This document shows, one piece after another, positions 22,012 to 32,100 of a DNA stretch of 45,802 bases. The stretch covers positions 155,231-201,032 of the forward strand of contig NW_019775788.1 in NCBI RefSeq assembly GCF_001039355.2. Reading direction: 5' to 3'. The translations under genes and the position numbers were made by a program. Numbering within the stretch: the stretch's first letter is position 1; each line of letters begins with the position of its first letter. Below the pieces are notes generated by a model. The model saw only the letters and a list, made by a program, of their open reading frames with translations, was not told where the DNA came from and made no database searches. The stretch comes from Lingula anatina. Its lineage: Eukaryota > Brachiopoda > Lingulata > Lingulida > Lingulidae.

Positions 22012-25000
22012 GTAGGTAACGACGAAATATTTACTTACTCTTTAGTCAAACCCATTGCCAATATGTTGGTTTATGATGAATGCTTAACGCTAGAAAATTG
22101 ATAACATAGACGAAGACACCCCCATTCCATGGACAAAGTTACACTTAAATATGCCAAAAGGAATTTTTAACAGGTTTAGGAAGCGGGAGGGTAAATAACT
22201 AAACCCAAATTTAAGGTATTTCACCCACAAAATAATCATAATTATTATAGTTATAACGAGTGCAAAACTAATTTTATTATAAATATCTTAAAAGGCAGGT
22301 GTTACGTAACTTATTTTGAACGGTATATATCATTTGACTCATACAACTGCCATATGCAATTATTACAAGTCAATAACCGCTGCCGACCAGTATTTTCAAT
22401 TTAACAACCGGCCTATGGTCATTGTATTAGGCTGCGTGGACATGAAGGTGTTTCTAAGGCATGTGACGCTTGTATGCTTAAGCATTTTGTTTATACCTAT
22501 CCAAAGGATGGTAATACACCACTTCACGAAGCTGCCTGGTGCGGGCACACACAATGCGTTAAGCTTCTTCTCCAACACGGGGCGGATACCACTATGCGTG
22601 ACAGGGTGAGTGTAGGGAAGCCTGTGCAACACAACCTTTAATTTCACATTTATATTCTTGACAATTAATAATTTGGAAGAAATTTTGTGCCCTTTGCACT
22701 TTCTGCTAACCGGTTTTTCTTTTATTACTGATGATTAAAAAAATAGAATCGAAATAGTCGTGAAACTGAGACATGAATGTATAATGGTTAATTAAATCAT
22801 ATGAAAATAATCGCGTTTCTGAAAACAAGTATATACTATAATTGTACATATCCACAGGATGGGAGGACACCACTTCACGAGGCTGCATGTAACGGCCGCA
22901 CACAATGTGCCCGGCTTCTCCTCCAGCAAGGGGCGGATACTAGAATACAAGATAAGGTGAGCGTTGGATAGTACATGTAAGAGCAAAACAGTATGACTAC
23001 ATTATGCATTTTAATGTATTGTACTAATAAGAAGTTCTGCTAGATTTACATAAAATGCTTGTTTATCTTTCTGTTTTGTAAATTAATGATCATTTAAAGA
23101 CTGGGTTTACAACAGGTATTATCTATGCATAGTCACATTGTTTGTACATATCCCAGAGCGGGAGAACACCACTTCATTTAGCAGCATACTGCGGCCACAC
23201 CCATTGTGTCCAGCTTTTTCTCCAGCACGGGATGGATACTAGCATACAGGATGTGGTAAGTGTAGAATAGTCTGGACACAACAATATAGAAACATATTCT
23301 TATCACTTTTCTTACGATAAGAAATTAATTTATTCTTACGTTATTTTGTTATTGAGTTTGACAACTTTGACTTGGCTTGTACCAGAACATGCTATACGCT
23401 TGTTGTAACGACATAAAGAATAGTCGGTGTTGTTACCAAGTCTTTTTTACATATCTGTAGGACTAGTAAACATATTTAGCATGTTTACAATAACTTTCTC
23501 ATATAGTTCGTAACATTTTCCTGTTATCGCAGGACAAAAAGACAGCAAGAATGGTGGCAGAAGAGGAAGGGCACAGTACCGAAGCAGAACTGTTGAGGCG
23601 TTTTGAGATACCAAATATAAAGGTATACGTGTACAAGAGTGAACGTGATTATATAACGTTTTACTCGGTTATAGAGTTGGTTTATGATATATTGAACTTC
23701 AGCAGTAAAGGTATACTTTATTTCGAGTAATTACCTATTTGTGTTTAAGCATATTGTAAGTAATCTTTTGAATATATTTCATGCACGAGCTGTCTATAAA
23801 TCAAATAATAATTGCGCACCAGAAAACAGACCAGTAGGGATTAAAGTATGTTTTTTTATAACCGTAAAGCCATTTTCATTATAATGTCTGTTTTATTCTA
23901 TAACGTGTAGTTGCCATAAAAACGTTGATTGATATACATTTTAGGTATATATTCTCACCAGGACTTTAGAGCATCTTGATGAAGTAATAGACTCTGCTGA
24001 ATATTCCACCCTTCAGCTAGACAACTCGGGCTTGAACTTTCCGGGAGACTCAAAATTCGAAAACGTCCAAAAACTTAAAAAATGGGCCATCTCGAGAAAT
24101 TGCACCACTATTAGATGCTTACAGGCGAAGCTTCGGACTGCAAACCTACCGCGACTATCCAGTAAGTACCTTGGCATGTCAAATTTATTTGAGTCATATA
24201 AGAATCTAGTAGAAGTGGTTTACAAGTGTTACTGGGAATCCACGCTCCACCGATGCTCGGTTCGTATGTACCTTTAAAGTAGAATTTGTGATAACTAATA
24301 AAATTGTTCACGTCCGAAAAATCACCCACTAAACGATAAAGGTAAGCCCAAATTGCCTGTCTGTGCAAACCCGTACAGGGCCCGTAACTCGAAATCATCA
24401 AGCATTGCGACCGAGCGCAAGCGTCTCGATTCCATAACTCGGCTTTTCTTGCCCCATATAGGCACTTATTACCTCGAAATGAAAGGCGATTTGCAATGCG
24501 CGATGCTTTAGAGTTACGGGGTCTAGGTATGTTTGCATCAAGAATGCGATCTTTGAATTGTTTAATTTTACTGGTATGTTATGTACACGAGATGGATTTA
24601 TAGTCAGGCATATAATAAATTAAAAGATGTATGAATGATTGTGAAAAGAACATTGCATCAGTTTGTGTTTCTGTCGTTACCTGGTTGACAGATATACTTT
24701 GCTTTATTAGGTGCGGCATTGGACTATTCTGCTATGGTAGTGATGCAGATTTCAGACATGACCTCCAATGAATTTGAAGCACTTTGCAGAACCCTGACCA
24801 CTGCGAGTGGACTGAGCGATACTAGGTGTGTGTCCTAAAACTAAGAACGAGTTATCTAGATAAAATTTATGCAACTTAAGTTGAAGTTAAAATGTCTTAC
24901 CGCAGTATGAACAATGTAGGTGCATCATTTGAGGAAATAATTTAGTTATACATTTCCATTCCCAGTTCCTCACTAGATCACCGCCGCTGCGACGCATTAA

Positions 25001-27187
25001 TTGTCTACAGTGGCAATGACAAGGACGTCGTAGAACCAGTGGTACAGCAGCTGGAGGAACAGGGAGTCAGGTGCTGTTATAGTGGACATGACTTCCGCCT
25101 GGGGAATACGGGCAAAGAATCTTTTGAAGAAGCGCTCTGTGAATCAAAGTGCACCATTGTGTTTCTGTCCAAGAGCTCCTGGAATAATCAGTTTTGCAAG
25201 AAAAAATGGATAATGGCATTATCGAGAGCTATACATAAAAGAGAATATGCTGTTATCCCAGTAATATTTGATCTTCCTCGTCACCAAATACCCTCTTATT
25301 TGAAATACATAAAACCTATTTCAGCCGAGAGCAAAAACTTGATTCCAAAGCTAGTTGAAGCTGTTAAAGGTATGGTTGGATTGATTTTACACTTTTGTAT
25401 GTGCTTTGTTCGTATTTATTCAACTCGTTATAAATACACGGAAAGGTAGCTTCCGTTCGTGTTAATGGCCTTTGAGAATGTAAAGTAATATGCCGCTGTG
25501 AACGGAATAGCAATCCTAGTAACGCAAGTCTGACCGGACACTAAATCCTGGGAATGCAAGTCCTGGGTCTAGCGTTTCTAGGAATGGATGTCCTAGGACA
25601 TACGTTACTAGGATTTAACGTCCTTGGGACAACAGTTACCAAGGGATGTAAGTCCTATTGCAAGGAATGCAAGTCTGGATGGGACCTGTTTTCCTGATCT
25701 ATACTAGGACTATATGTCCGATTTGACTTTTTTCTCTCACACTTAAATGGAAGTTACATATAATAAATAATAATATGTGTGTATTAAAATGACCGGGGTG
25801 ATTACCTTTATTATTTTGATATTCACAAACTAAATGAAAAAAATTAATTATGAAAAAAACACGTAAGAGTTTGTAATAAATTTATTATCATTTTAGTACA
25901 CCTATTCATTTCTCAGATAAAATTTCAAATTGAAGGAACCTAGGTCCGTAGGGCCCAGTTTCTACATACCTCTTTATTTTAGATCTACTTAATTTTCTCC
26001 GATACAGGTGAGGCAGTACAGTGTTATGCTGATGTGGGGGCGAACTTTTCAAACATGCGCCCCGATGAATTTGAAGCACTCTGTAGAACCCTAATCACTG
26101 CCAAGTACATGTACACATCACGGTCAACAATCCGTGGTCCGCAAGTTACGAGGTAACTGTTATATGAACCGTTGTGGAAGGTTTCAAAACTTTATTGTCC
26201 TCTTTCTGTTGCATTCCATCGTTTTATTTTAATCGATGATTACATTCATTTTAATTTGCAATCAATGTTGTCTAAAGCTTAAATATCATTCTAGTAAATC
26301 GTTGGAGTTAATTTGATTTAAAGAAATGTTTCCATTCCTCAGCTCTTCACTAAATCATGTCCGCTACGACGCATTTATTGCACACAGTGGTGAAGACAAG
26401 GACGTCGTAGAACCAGTGGTAGAGCAGCTAGAGGAACAGGGAGTCAGGTGTTGCATTGTCAGACATGAATTTCACCTCGGAACGTGGCTTTCAACTTCTA
26501 TTGAAGAAGCGATTGATGAATCAACGTGCACCATTGTGTTCCTGTCTACAAATTTCATGAAGAGCCCGTGGTGTAAAAGGGAAGGAGTGCTTGCCATTCA
26601 TAAGGCGGTGGAGTCAGGAGAAAACGCCGTTATTCCAGTTCTAGTTGATCTCTCTCCGCAGCAAATCCCTTCTCCTTTTAAAGGCATTAAGTGTATTTCA
26701 GTCAAGCACCAAGAATTGATCCTGAAGTTAACTGCAGCAGTTAAAGGTATGTATATTTCAATCTGTACACACATTGTTTTGATTTGTGATTCCAGACATT
26801 GAAATATATGCATGGAGGGTTGGCCTTGGTCAGTATTTAGACTGATTCAGGTTTGCTAGTAGGGGTTTGTATGTGTTTGTATTTCCCAGTATTCTGCTAA
26901 CATTTTACTTGTTAAAATGACTTTAAGGTTATGTGGAGAAAGCCACTGTTGAAATCACTGTTTCCCATTGATGCAAAACCAATGGTTCTATAATCCCCTG
27001 TTTGCTTTTTATTCAAATCTTGCTTTTTTGTGCTACAGCAGGTTCAAGGAAGTCACCGACGTATGGAGAGCTGCAAATCGAGCTTCAGAATAGACACAAA
27101 GAAAACGAATTTCTACGAGACCAAATCACAGTGTTGACAGCCAAACTTCGAAAACTTCGAAAACCTCCCTTGCTTCGTATTGATTGA
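21910..27187 (+). CDS. Gene D: ankyrin-X-Y-TIR-Y-TIR-coiled-coil protein, 639 aa
   Basis: Exons 21910-22011, 22507-22605, 22858-22956, 23157-23255, 23533-23622, 23945-24161, 24711-24825, 24966-25369, 26008-26152, 26343-26746 and 27042-27187 sum to 1920 bp, stop included, with no internal stop. Order: N-cap (1-34), three ankyrin repeats (35-133), C-cap (134-163), X (164-235), Y1 (236-273), TIR1 (274-408), Y2 (409-456), TIR2 (457-591), coiled coil (591-639). TIR1 exits in phase 1 and Y2 enters in phase 1, so the second Y-TIR cassette is in frame. It could be a true double-TIR protein or a choice of alternative 3' ends. Ankyrin repeats suggest partner binding and the TIRs a cytoplasmic signalling or NAD-cleaving role. 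No signal peptide or membrane segment is seen. Confidence 0.75.
22507..23255 (+). CDS. Three ankyrin-repeat exons of gene D
   Basis: 22507-22605, 22858-22956 and 23157-23255, 99 bp each, phase 0. They read DGNTPLHEAAWCGHTQCVKL, DGRTPLHEAACNGRTQCARL and SGRTPLHLAAYCGHTHCVQL at their starts. They are more diverged from each other than the gene E repeats are, so this part looks older. Confidence 0.9.
23533..23622 (+). CDS. Ankyrin C-cap exon of gene D
   Basis: 90 bp, phase 0. DKKTARMVAEEEGHSTEAEL then LRRFE is a shortened ankyrin-like helical pair that closes the stack. Confidence 0.75.
23945..24161 (+). CDS. Domain X exon of gene D
   Basis: 217 bp. It begins VYILTRTLEHLDEVIDSAEY and keeps the Trp of KKWAISRN and the LRLS-like end (PRLS). 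More diverged than the X exons of B and E. Confidence 0.75.
24380..24521. mobile_element. Small inverted-repeat element (about 140 bp) in a gene D intron
   Basis: Left CCCGTAACTCGAAATCATC and the complement of the right end, CCCGTAACTCTAAAGCATC, then GCATTGC on both sides. MITE-like fold-back. No coding capacity. Confidence 0.7.
24711..24825 (+). CDS. Region Y1 exon of gene D
   Basis: 115 bp, phase 1 in, phase 2 out. Encodes AALDYSAMVVMQISDMTSNE then FEALCRTLTTA. It is shorter at its end than the A and E versions but keeps phase. Confidence 0.75.
24966..25369 (+). CDS. TIR1 exon of gene D
   Basis: 404 bp. Box 1 RRCDALIVYSGNDKD, BB loop HDFRLGNT, then CTIVFLSKSSWNNQFCKKKW. The residue three after Cys is Lys, not Glu. 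If the TIR acts through NAD cleavage, this copy is likely inactive; adaptor binding is still possible. Alignment is by eye. Confidence 0.85.
25500..25730. repeat. Degenerate repeat block between the two Y-TIR cassettes
   Basis: Motifs of the type GGAATGCAAGTCC, CTAGGACATACGTTACTAGG and AACGTCCTTGGGAC recur in direct and inverted form in the intron that links TIR1 to Y2. No terminal repeats found. Confidence 0.55.
26008..26152 (+). CDS. Region Y2 exon of gene D
   Basis: 145 bp, phase 1 in, phase 2 out. Encodes EAVQCYADVGANFSNMRPDE then FEALCRTLITAKYM. In frame with both neighbouring TIR exons. Confidence 0.8.
26343..26746 (+). CDS. TIR2 exon of gene D
   Basis: 404 bp. Box 1 RYDAFIAHSGEDKD, BB loop HEFHLGTW, STNFMKSPWCKREG with Glu three after Cys, AVIPVLVDLSP. 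Nucleotide identity to the gene B TIR exon is high over its whole length, so this cassette belongs to a B-like gene. Confidence 0.85.
27042..27187 (+). CDS. Coiled-coil and stop exon of gene D
   Basis: GSRKSPTYGELQIELQNRHK and onward, Leu/Glu/Lys heptads, stop TGA 27185-27187. It has one version of the ELQN unit that is expanded nine-fold in gene B. A possible ATTAAA signal lies at 27348-27353. Confidence 0.8.
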
Positions 27188-27534
27188 TACAGTTCATGCG
27201 ATTTTTAAAAACTGATTATGATTTTGAGAGCGTTGAATTATCTTGCGTCACCTCAAGAGCTACATTATATTTCATTTTCAACATTAATTTCTCGTGGAAT
27301 TTCAGCGTGTTGTTTATTCTATGCCATGCACATATATTGACTGCAAAAATTAAATGATTGATGTTTTGCACTCTTCCTTATCCTATAATTCCAAAACTTG
27401 TTTTTTTGCCTGCTGTAGTCGTTAGGATCTTAGGCAGGTATATAACATCATCAAACATTTTACATTAAAAATTCCAGTGAATTAACATTTTTATTGATCC
27501 GTTTGATAAGATAATGCTATTTAAGAATATGTGG

Positions 27535-27743
27535 CAGTGGCGGATTTAGGAGGGTGTCAAACCAATGTTCCCCTCTTGAAAGTAGAATTTTGACTAGCTG
27601 AATCGTACCAAATGGCACCATGCGCCCTCTAAAACACCAACATTTTTCAGGGCCCTTCAGCGGGCCCAGAACCCCTGCCAAGTAGGGGGTGAGGGTCAGT
27701 TTTGCATCTGCGGACCCCACCCTCTATAAATAATCCGCCCCTG
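27535..27743. mobile_element. 209-bp MITE-like element
   Basis: Left end CAGTGGCGGATTTAGGAGGG; the complement of the right end begins CAGGGGCGGATTATTTATAG. The inverted ends match over CAG(T/G)GGCGGATT and again at AGGG. The start resembles widespread hAT-like MITEs. No coding capacity. Confidence 0.65.
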
Positions 27744-27789
27744 TATTAGTATTTTTCTGTTTGTAACGGTATCGCTTATAATGGTTTCT

Positions 27790-30300
27790 TTTTTGTAGCC
27801 TTAGTATCAAAATTTATACATTGAGGATGCCTCAAAATCTACAATGTTGTCCTTAAATTGGGGGTTTTAACTTTACTGCTGTAAAAATGCTTTATTGTTT
27901 ACTAAGAAAAAAGACAATTAAGCCAAGATTGATGGTACATAATTTTAAAATGAGGTTTTATCTCTCGTTATGTCAGTTGTTAGTGTATGGAATAACCATC
28001 CGGTTCTCACTACTATAAATTACAGCAGTGTTGATCGACTGTGTGTTTGGGGAGATTATCTTATATTATATACCTGTGAACCGTATCTGTTCCCCTGTAT
28101 CAAGGCTTCCTTAAAAACCGTAACGACATTTTAATTAAAAATCACATTTTTGATGTTGTATCACAATTGTTTCTGCAATAAAGTGTTCTTGTGCAACTTT
28201 TCATCTACCCTTTATCTAAAATATTTGTTTTGAAAATTCATTTACAATATTTATGTGAAACTATTGTGAGTTACAGTAGCGCATGAATACGCTTATGCGT
28301 AAGTTTAATTACAGCGTATGTGCATAAAATGTCGTTACGTTTGCTTTTTATTGCCAAAACAAAAATGGTTTGTGAAAATGTATAATAATTGCAATATATT
28401 TAAATTGTAGGATATACAAGTAGCATGCTCATTTTAAGGAACTAATGAAACTTAATTATACACGCACTGGTAATCTGTAATCTATTGTCAAAAAGAAGTA
28501 TAAAAACAGAATGTGTGCATTAACCATTTAGAATATTTACTCAATTTGAAAAATGCGATACACGACGGTGTGTCTGTATAGTGTTCTCCAACTTTTTGCA
28601 ACATTTATTTGCCCTTAAGATTTTTTTTTCTCATCAAAACCATTATATATATATATATAGGAACTATTATATATATAATTGCGGAAAACGCAATATATTA
28701 TTATATATATAAATGTAAGTGTAAGTAACCATGCTTAGTCTAAGAGTACAACTCTTTCGCTTCTGCAAGGTGTTATAGCTTTATTCCACACCGTGCAGTT
28801 TTTTTGTCTTGTTTATTTTTTATTATTTTTTTTTCTTTTGCTGTATATGCATACCACTGTGTACTGGGTATGGAATATGGATTCCATATGGTCTGCCCGT
28901 TTGTTTGTTTGTGGTCAGTTTTCGGTGAGGAAACAGCAAATTGTGTAATCTTTTATAAAAAAGGGATTATCTTGACAAAGGTAAATAAACACACTGACTA
29001 GTGGAAAAAGCAATATATTAATAAGGTACTTTTTAAGGATACAATTCATATGCTGTAAACCCTAATGTTATAGGTTCTTTTTTATCTTAATGTGAAATAT
29101 TATAGAGTTACCATATAGTAAGTAAGCTATCACTTTATATACCATGGTCCTGAACCATAACTTAAAATCATTTTGTTGTGTCTGTGAAATGTGCGAGTAC
29201 TACTGGTATAATATATACTATGTTATCCCCCCCTTACTCAAGGGTCACAATTTTATGTTCAAATTTTAACTTAAATACTTGATCTGTAATTTGCTGCACG
29301 CAGTTCAAGCCAGTAATTAGTTAATGTGTGCCATAGCTGACAGTGTTTATCTATTTACATTATTGTTGTTTTTTTCTTGGTGCTTAAATAAAACAAATCA
29401 GAATATTAAAAAATGGTTTGAATTATAATGGAAGTTAAGTTTTAACGTGGTAAGGAAATGGTTAGACACAGTTAAACCACGCTGCTTTTCAAAACATATA
29501 TAATTTCTAATTCATAAACTATTGGAATCTGAGGCAAAATCTATTTTATGAGAAAAAAATAACACATGTACTAAAATCTTTCCATACATTATGAAAGAAA
29601 CGACGATAATCAATTAGTTAATTCGGAAATGATCATATCTGCCGGAAGCATAAACATTTTGAATATCATTGATTCACTTTCTAAGATTTATATGAGAGAA
29701 GGAACATAAACGGACGACATAGAAAACAAAATGTTTGTATAATATAGTTATTGTTGTATAAAATGATCGTTGATTTTGCACCAAAAAGGAAATGAAACCA
29801 TTACAATTATTGTTTTCATTCCAAACACCACGTGCATACTTTGAGTAACTGTTTGTTATAAATAGCCCCAAGATATGTACAAATAATGGAGTTAGTGCTT
29901 GGACGAGTGAATGTTAAATGGATAGAAGCATTTAACACTATTCCCGTCGAAATCGGTCGCATCACGTCCTGCGCACACCGTGCCCATTAAACTCAGCAAC
30001 TAGTCTTGCACAATAAGAGTCATCTGCCGTTATACTTATGTCAGATAATTACGCTAATCTAGAACAAGTGGGCTTTGGTTTTTACTTCCTAAGGAAACGT
30101 CACCTGAAGCTGAAAATCCATATTGCTGTAGGAAACCGGTAGCTCAGCTTAAGAGCCATGGTGTGAGCCGATCATATGATAAAGACAGTATCTGCCACCT
30201 TGCGGTTGTTCCTTATCTGACCTCAACCAGTGTATCTAGTATTATATCAGATTCTTAAGGACAATTAAATGTTGCAAAAAGTTGGAGAACACTAGATTGT
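27790..30300. other. Intergenic block between D and E, largely segmental duplicates
   Basis: 27790-28520 matches the 3' flank of gene B. 28800-30260 matches 39890-41790 after gene E (for example ATACCACTGTGTACTGGGTAT, and TACGTCCTGCGCATACCGTG versus CACGTCCTGCGCACACCGTG). No gene found. AT repeats lie near 28645-28660. Confidence 0.65.
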
Positions 30301-30602
30301 ATCGCTCTGAGGAACCCAGTATTTTGTTTGGGGAGCGTGTGTGTGTGTGTGTGTTGGGGGGTGGGGGGTGGGGTGGGGGTGGACGCATTGTTCTCCTTAA
30401 TTCCGCAAAGGAATCGTCAAAACAACATGTTAACTATGGTGTAAGTTTAGATTATTGACTTCTGATAACAATACATAGGGATAAAAAACAGCCCAATTAC
30501 TTTGACAGATACACATTTTATGATTCATTCTCCAATAAACCTCTTTCAGCCACATATTGCGTTTGTTGAGACAATTGCGCCGTACATCAACAGCAATAAA
30601 GG

Positions 30603-30682
30603 GGGAATTCCCCAAAAATCCCCCTGTATTATAATACCTGAAGCTGAGTCGCCATTGTACATGTCGTTTCCAGCTGGTAAGT
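30603..30682 (+). promoter_or_regulatory. Candidate promoter unit 1 of gene E
   Basis: GGGAATTCCC at 30603-30612 (within GGGGGAATTCCCC), TATTATAATAC at 30627-30637, donor G|GTAAGT at 30677. The distance from TATA to donor leaves room for a leader exon of about 15-25 bases. Confidence 0.5.
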
Positions 30683-30897
30683 TTACGTGATATTTTATCA
30701 AATTTTGAGGTGTGATGTCAACCATATCAGTGTCAACAGGTGACAAACGTCTAGTCGTAACTGAGATGTAGTTGGGTTGGTGACATTTGGGTAAAAAACT
30801 TGCGCATGACAACATGTAAATTGCAGTGTTTACGCGTAAAGAGCGAGCTGGAAAATTTGACGTTTCGGTTTGGGTTTGTACTTGAATGTGTTGTTCC

Positions 30898-30899
<2 letters not shown>

Positions 30900-30942
<43 letters not shown>

Positions 30943-30964
30943 ATAATAATAATAATAATAATAA
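30900..30964. repeat. Poly-A (41) followed by (TAA)n
   Basis: Internal expansion: the 6.8 kb copy reads TTACGTGAATATTTCG at this position and continues into the same TCCAGTTTTA text. Confidence 0.9.
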
Positions 30965-31209
30965 TCCAGTTTTACATAATTTGAAGGATTTTTTGAGCCA
31001 ATAGGAATGATGTGTGTTTGTGTGTGTGTGCATGCGCGTTTGTGCACATGTACCCTGCAGGTCTCACTAGCCCGTTGTGGTCCCCGCCAACTACGTACGC
31101 CATGGTATTGTTATCATGAATTAAGTATACACCAGACTGTGTATAAAAATTTGCACCTGACTCAATCAGATTTATCTCTGTCATATGCATGATCTTGTTT
31201 GATTGACCA

Positions 31210-31335
31210 AAAACTTATTGCGCTTGTTGAGATAAACACATCGACAGCAATTAAGGGGAATTCACTTAACCCTCCCCCCTCGTCACCTCTAATTATAGAA
31301 ATTCGCTATTTGTACGGGCTGTTTCCAGCTAGTTA
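31210..31335 (+). promoter_or_regulatory. Second, degraded leader unit upstream of gene E
   Basis: GGGGAATTCAC at 31255-31265 keeps only one kappaB half. The donor position reads CAGCTAGTTAACC near 31328, so the GTAAGT is lost. Flanked by long similarity to 7870-8250. Confidence 0.35.
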
Positions 31336-31680
31336 ACCTGATAGTTAACCAAGTTAACCTGATATTTTATTGAAATGTGATTTATCTACCAAATAGATAT
31401 AAACAAGTGACATATACCTCGTTGCCACTGGGTTGACGAATTGCTGTTAATATTTTGGTACAATGTTCCTTCCTCCGTTATGACAAAATTGATGAAATTG
31501 TTTGCCAGTTAGGATCTCCGTGGGTTATTTTGATATTACTTTCTATTTAGGCCTGAATGCGTTTAACATGACGATTTCCAAAATCCCCAAGTCTAAGGAA
31601 TCATTTGACCAGAATGATTTAACGATAACACCAATAGTACTCTTAATAGCGACATTTAAGCTGCACAGAACATTTCTTCG

Positions 31681-31692
31681 GGGTGTATATGT

Positions 31693-31723
<31 letters not shown>
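31681..31723. repeat. (GT)n and G-run
   Basis: GT microsatellite followed by about 17 G, upstream of gene E. Confidence 0.9.
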
Positions 31724-31929
31724 TCACGCCAGATAGGAGCGGGATTGAGACCACAGATGGATGTGATAATGTAAAAGCGATTGTACATTTTTTTGTATAT
31801 TATATGTTACGGTGGTGTCTCTGTGTCAAGCTGCTTCTTTTCTGGGTCTTTACATATTTGGTAAGTTCATATTGTACATTTCATCTTTTTATATATTTCA
31901 ACTTATGATGCTTATTCATATTATTTCAG

Positions 31930-32100
31930 ACGAGTGAAATTTAGACATACGTTGTCCTCTTCGTTGGAATGTGTACAGTATATAGCCACCAGCCAGTATG
32001 GGTTACGCAGAGCTTCAAGCTTCAAGCAAAAGATGGAGATATAGAGAGGTTACAGCATCTGCTGACTGCCGGGCATATCGATATCAATGAGCAGGCCTGG
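31930..32100 (+). CDS. Gene E leader acceptor, 5' UTR and N-cap exon
   Basis: The acceptor TTATTTCAG ends at 31929. From 31969 it reads MCTVYSHQPVWVTQSFKLQA then KDGDIERLQHLL and ends GCCTGG|GTAACA in phase 0. The ancestral-position ATG at 31998 would read into a TGA within about 30 codons because CTTCAAG is present twice in tandem (near 32011-32027). Confidence 0.75.

Larger units (their letters stand above)
30300..30990. repeat. Upstream block of gene E, duplicated at 45230-45802
   Basis: Starts CCAGTATTTTGTTTGGGGAG, then a GT/G-rich tract and GGACGCATTGTTC, and continues collinearly through the leader unit. The second copy is cut by the window edge. Confidence 0.85.
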
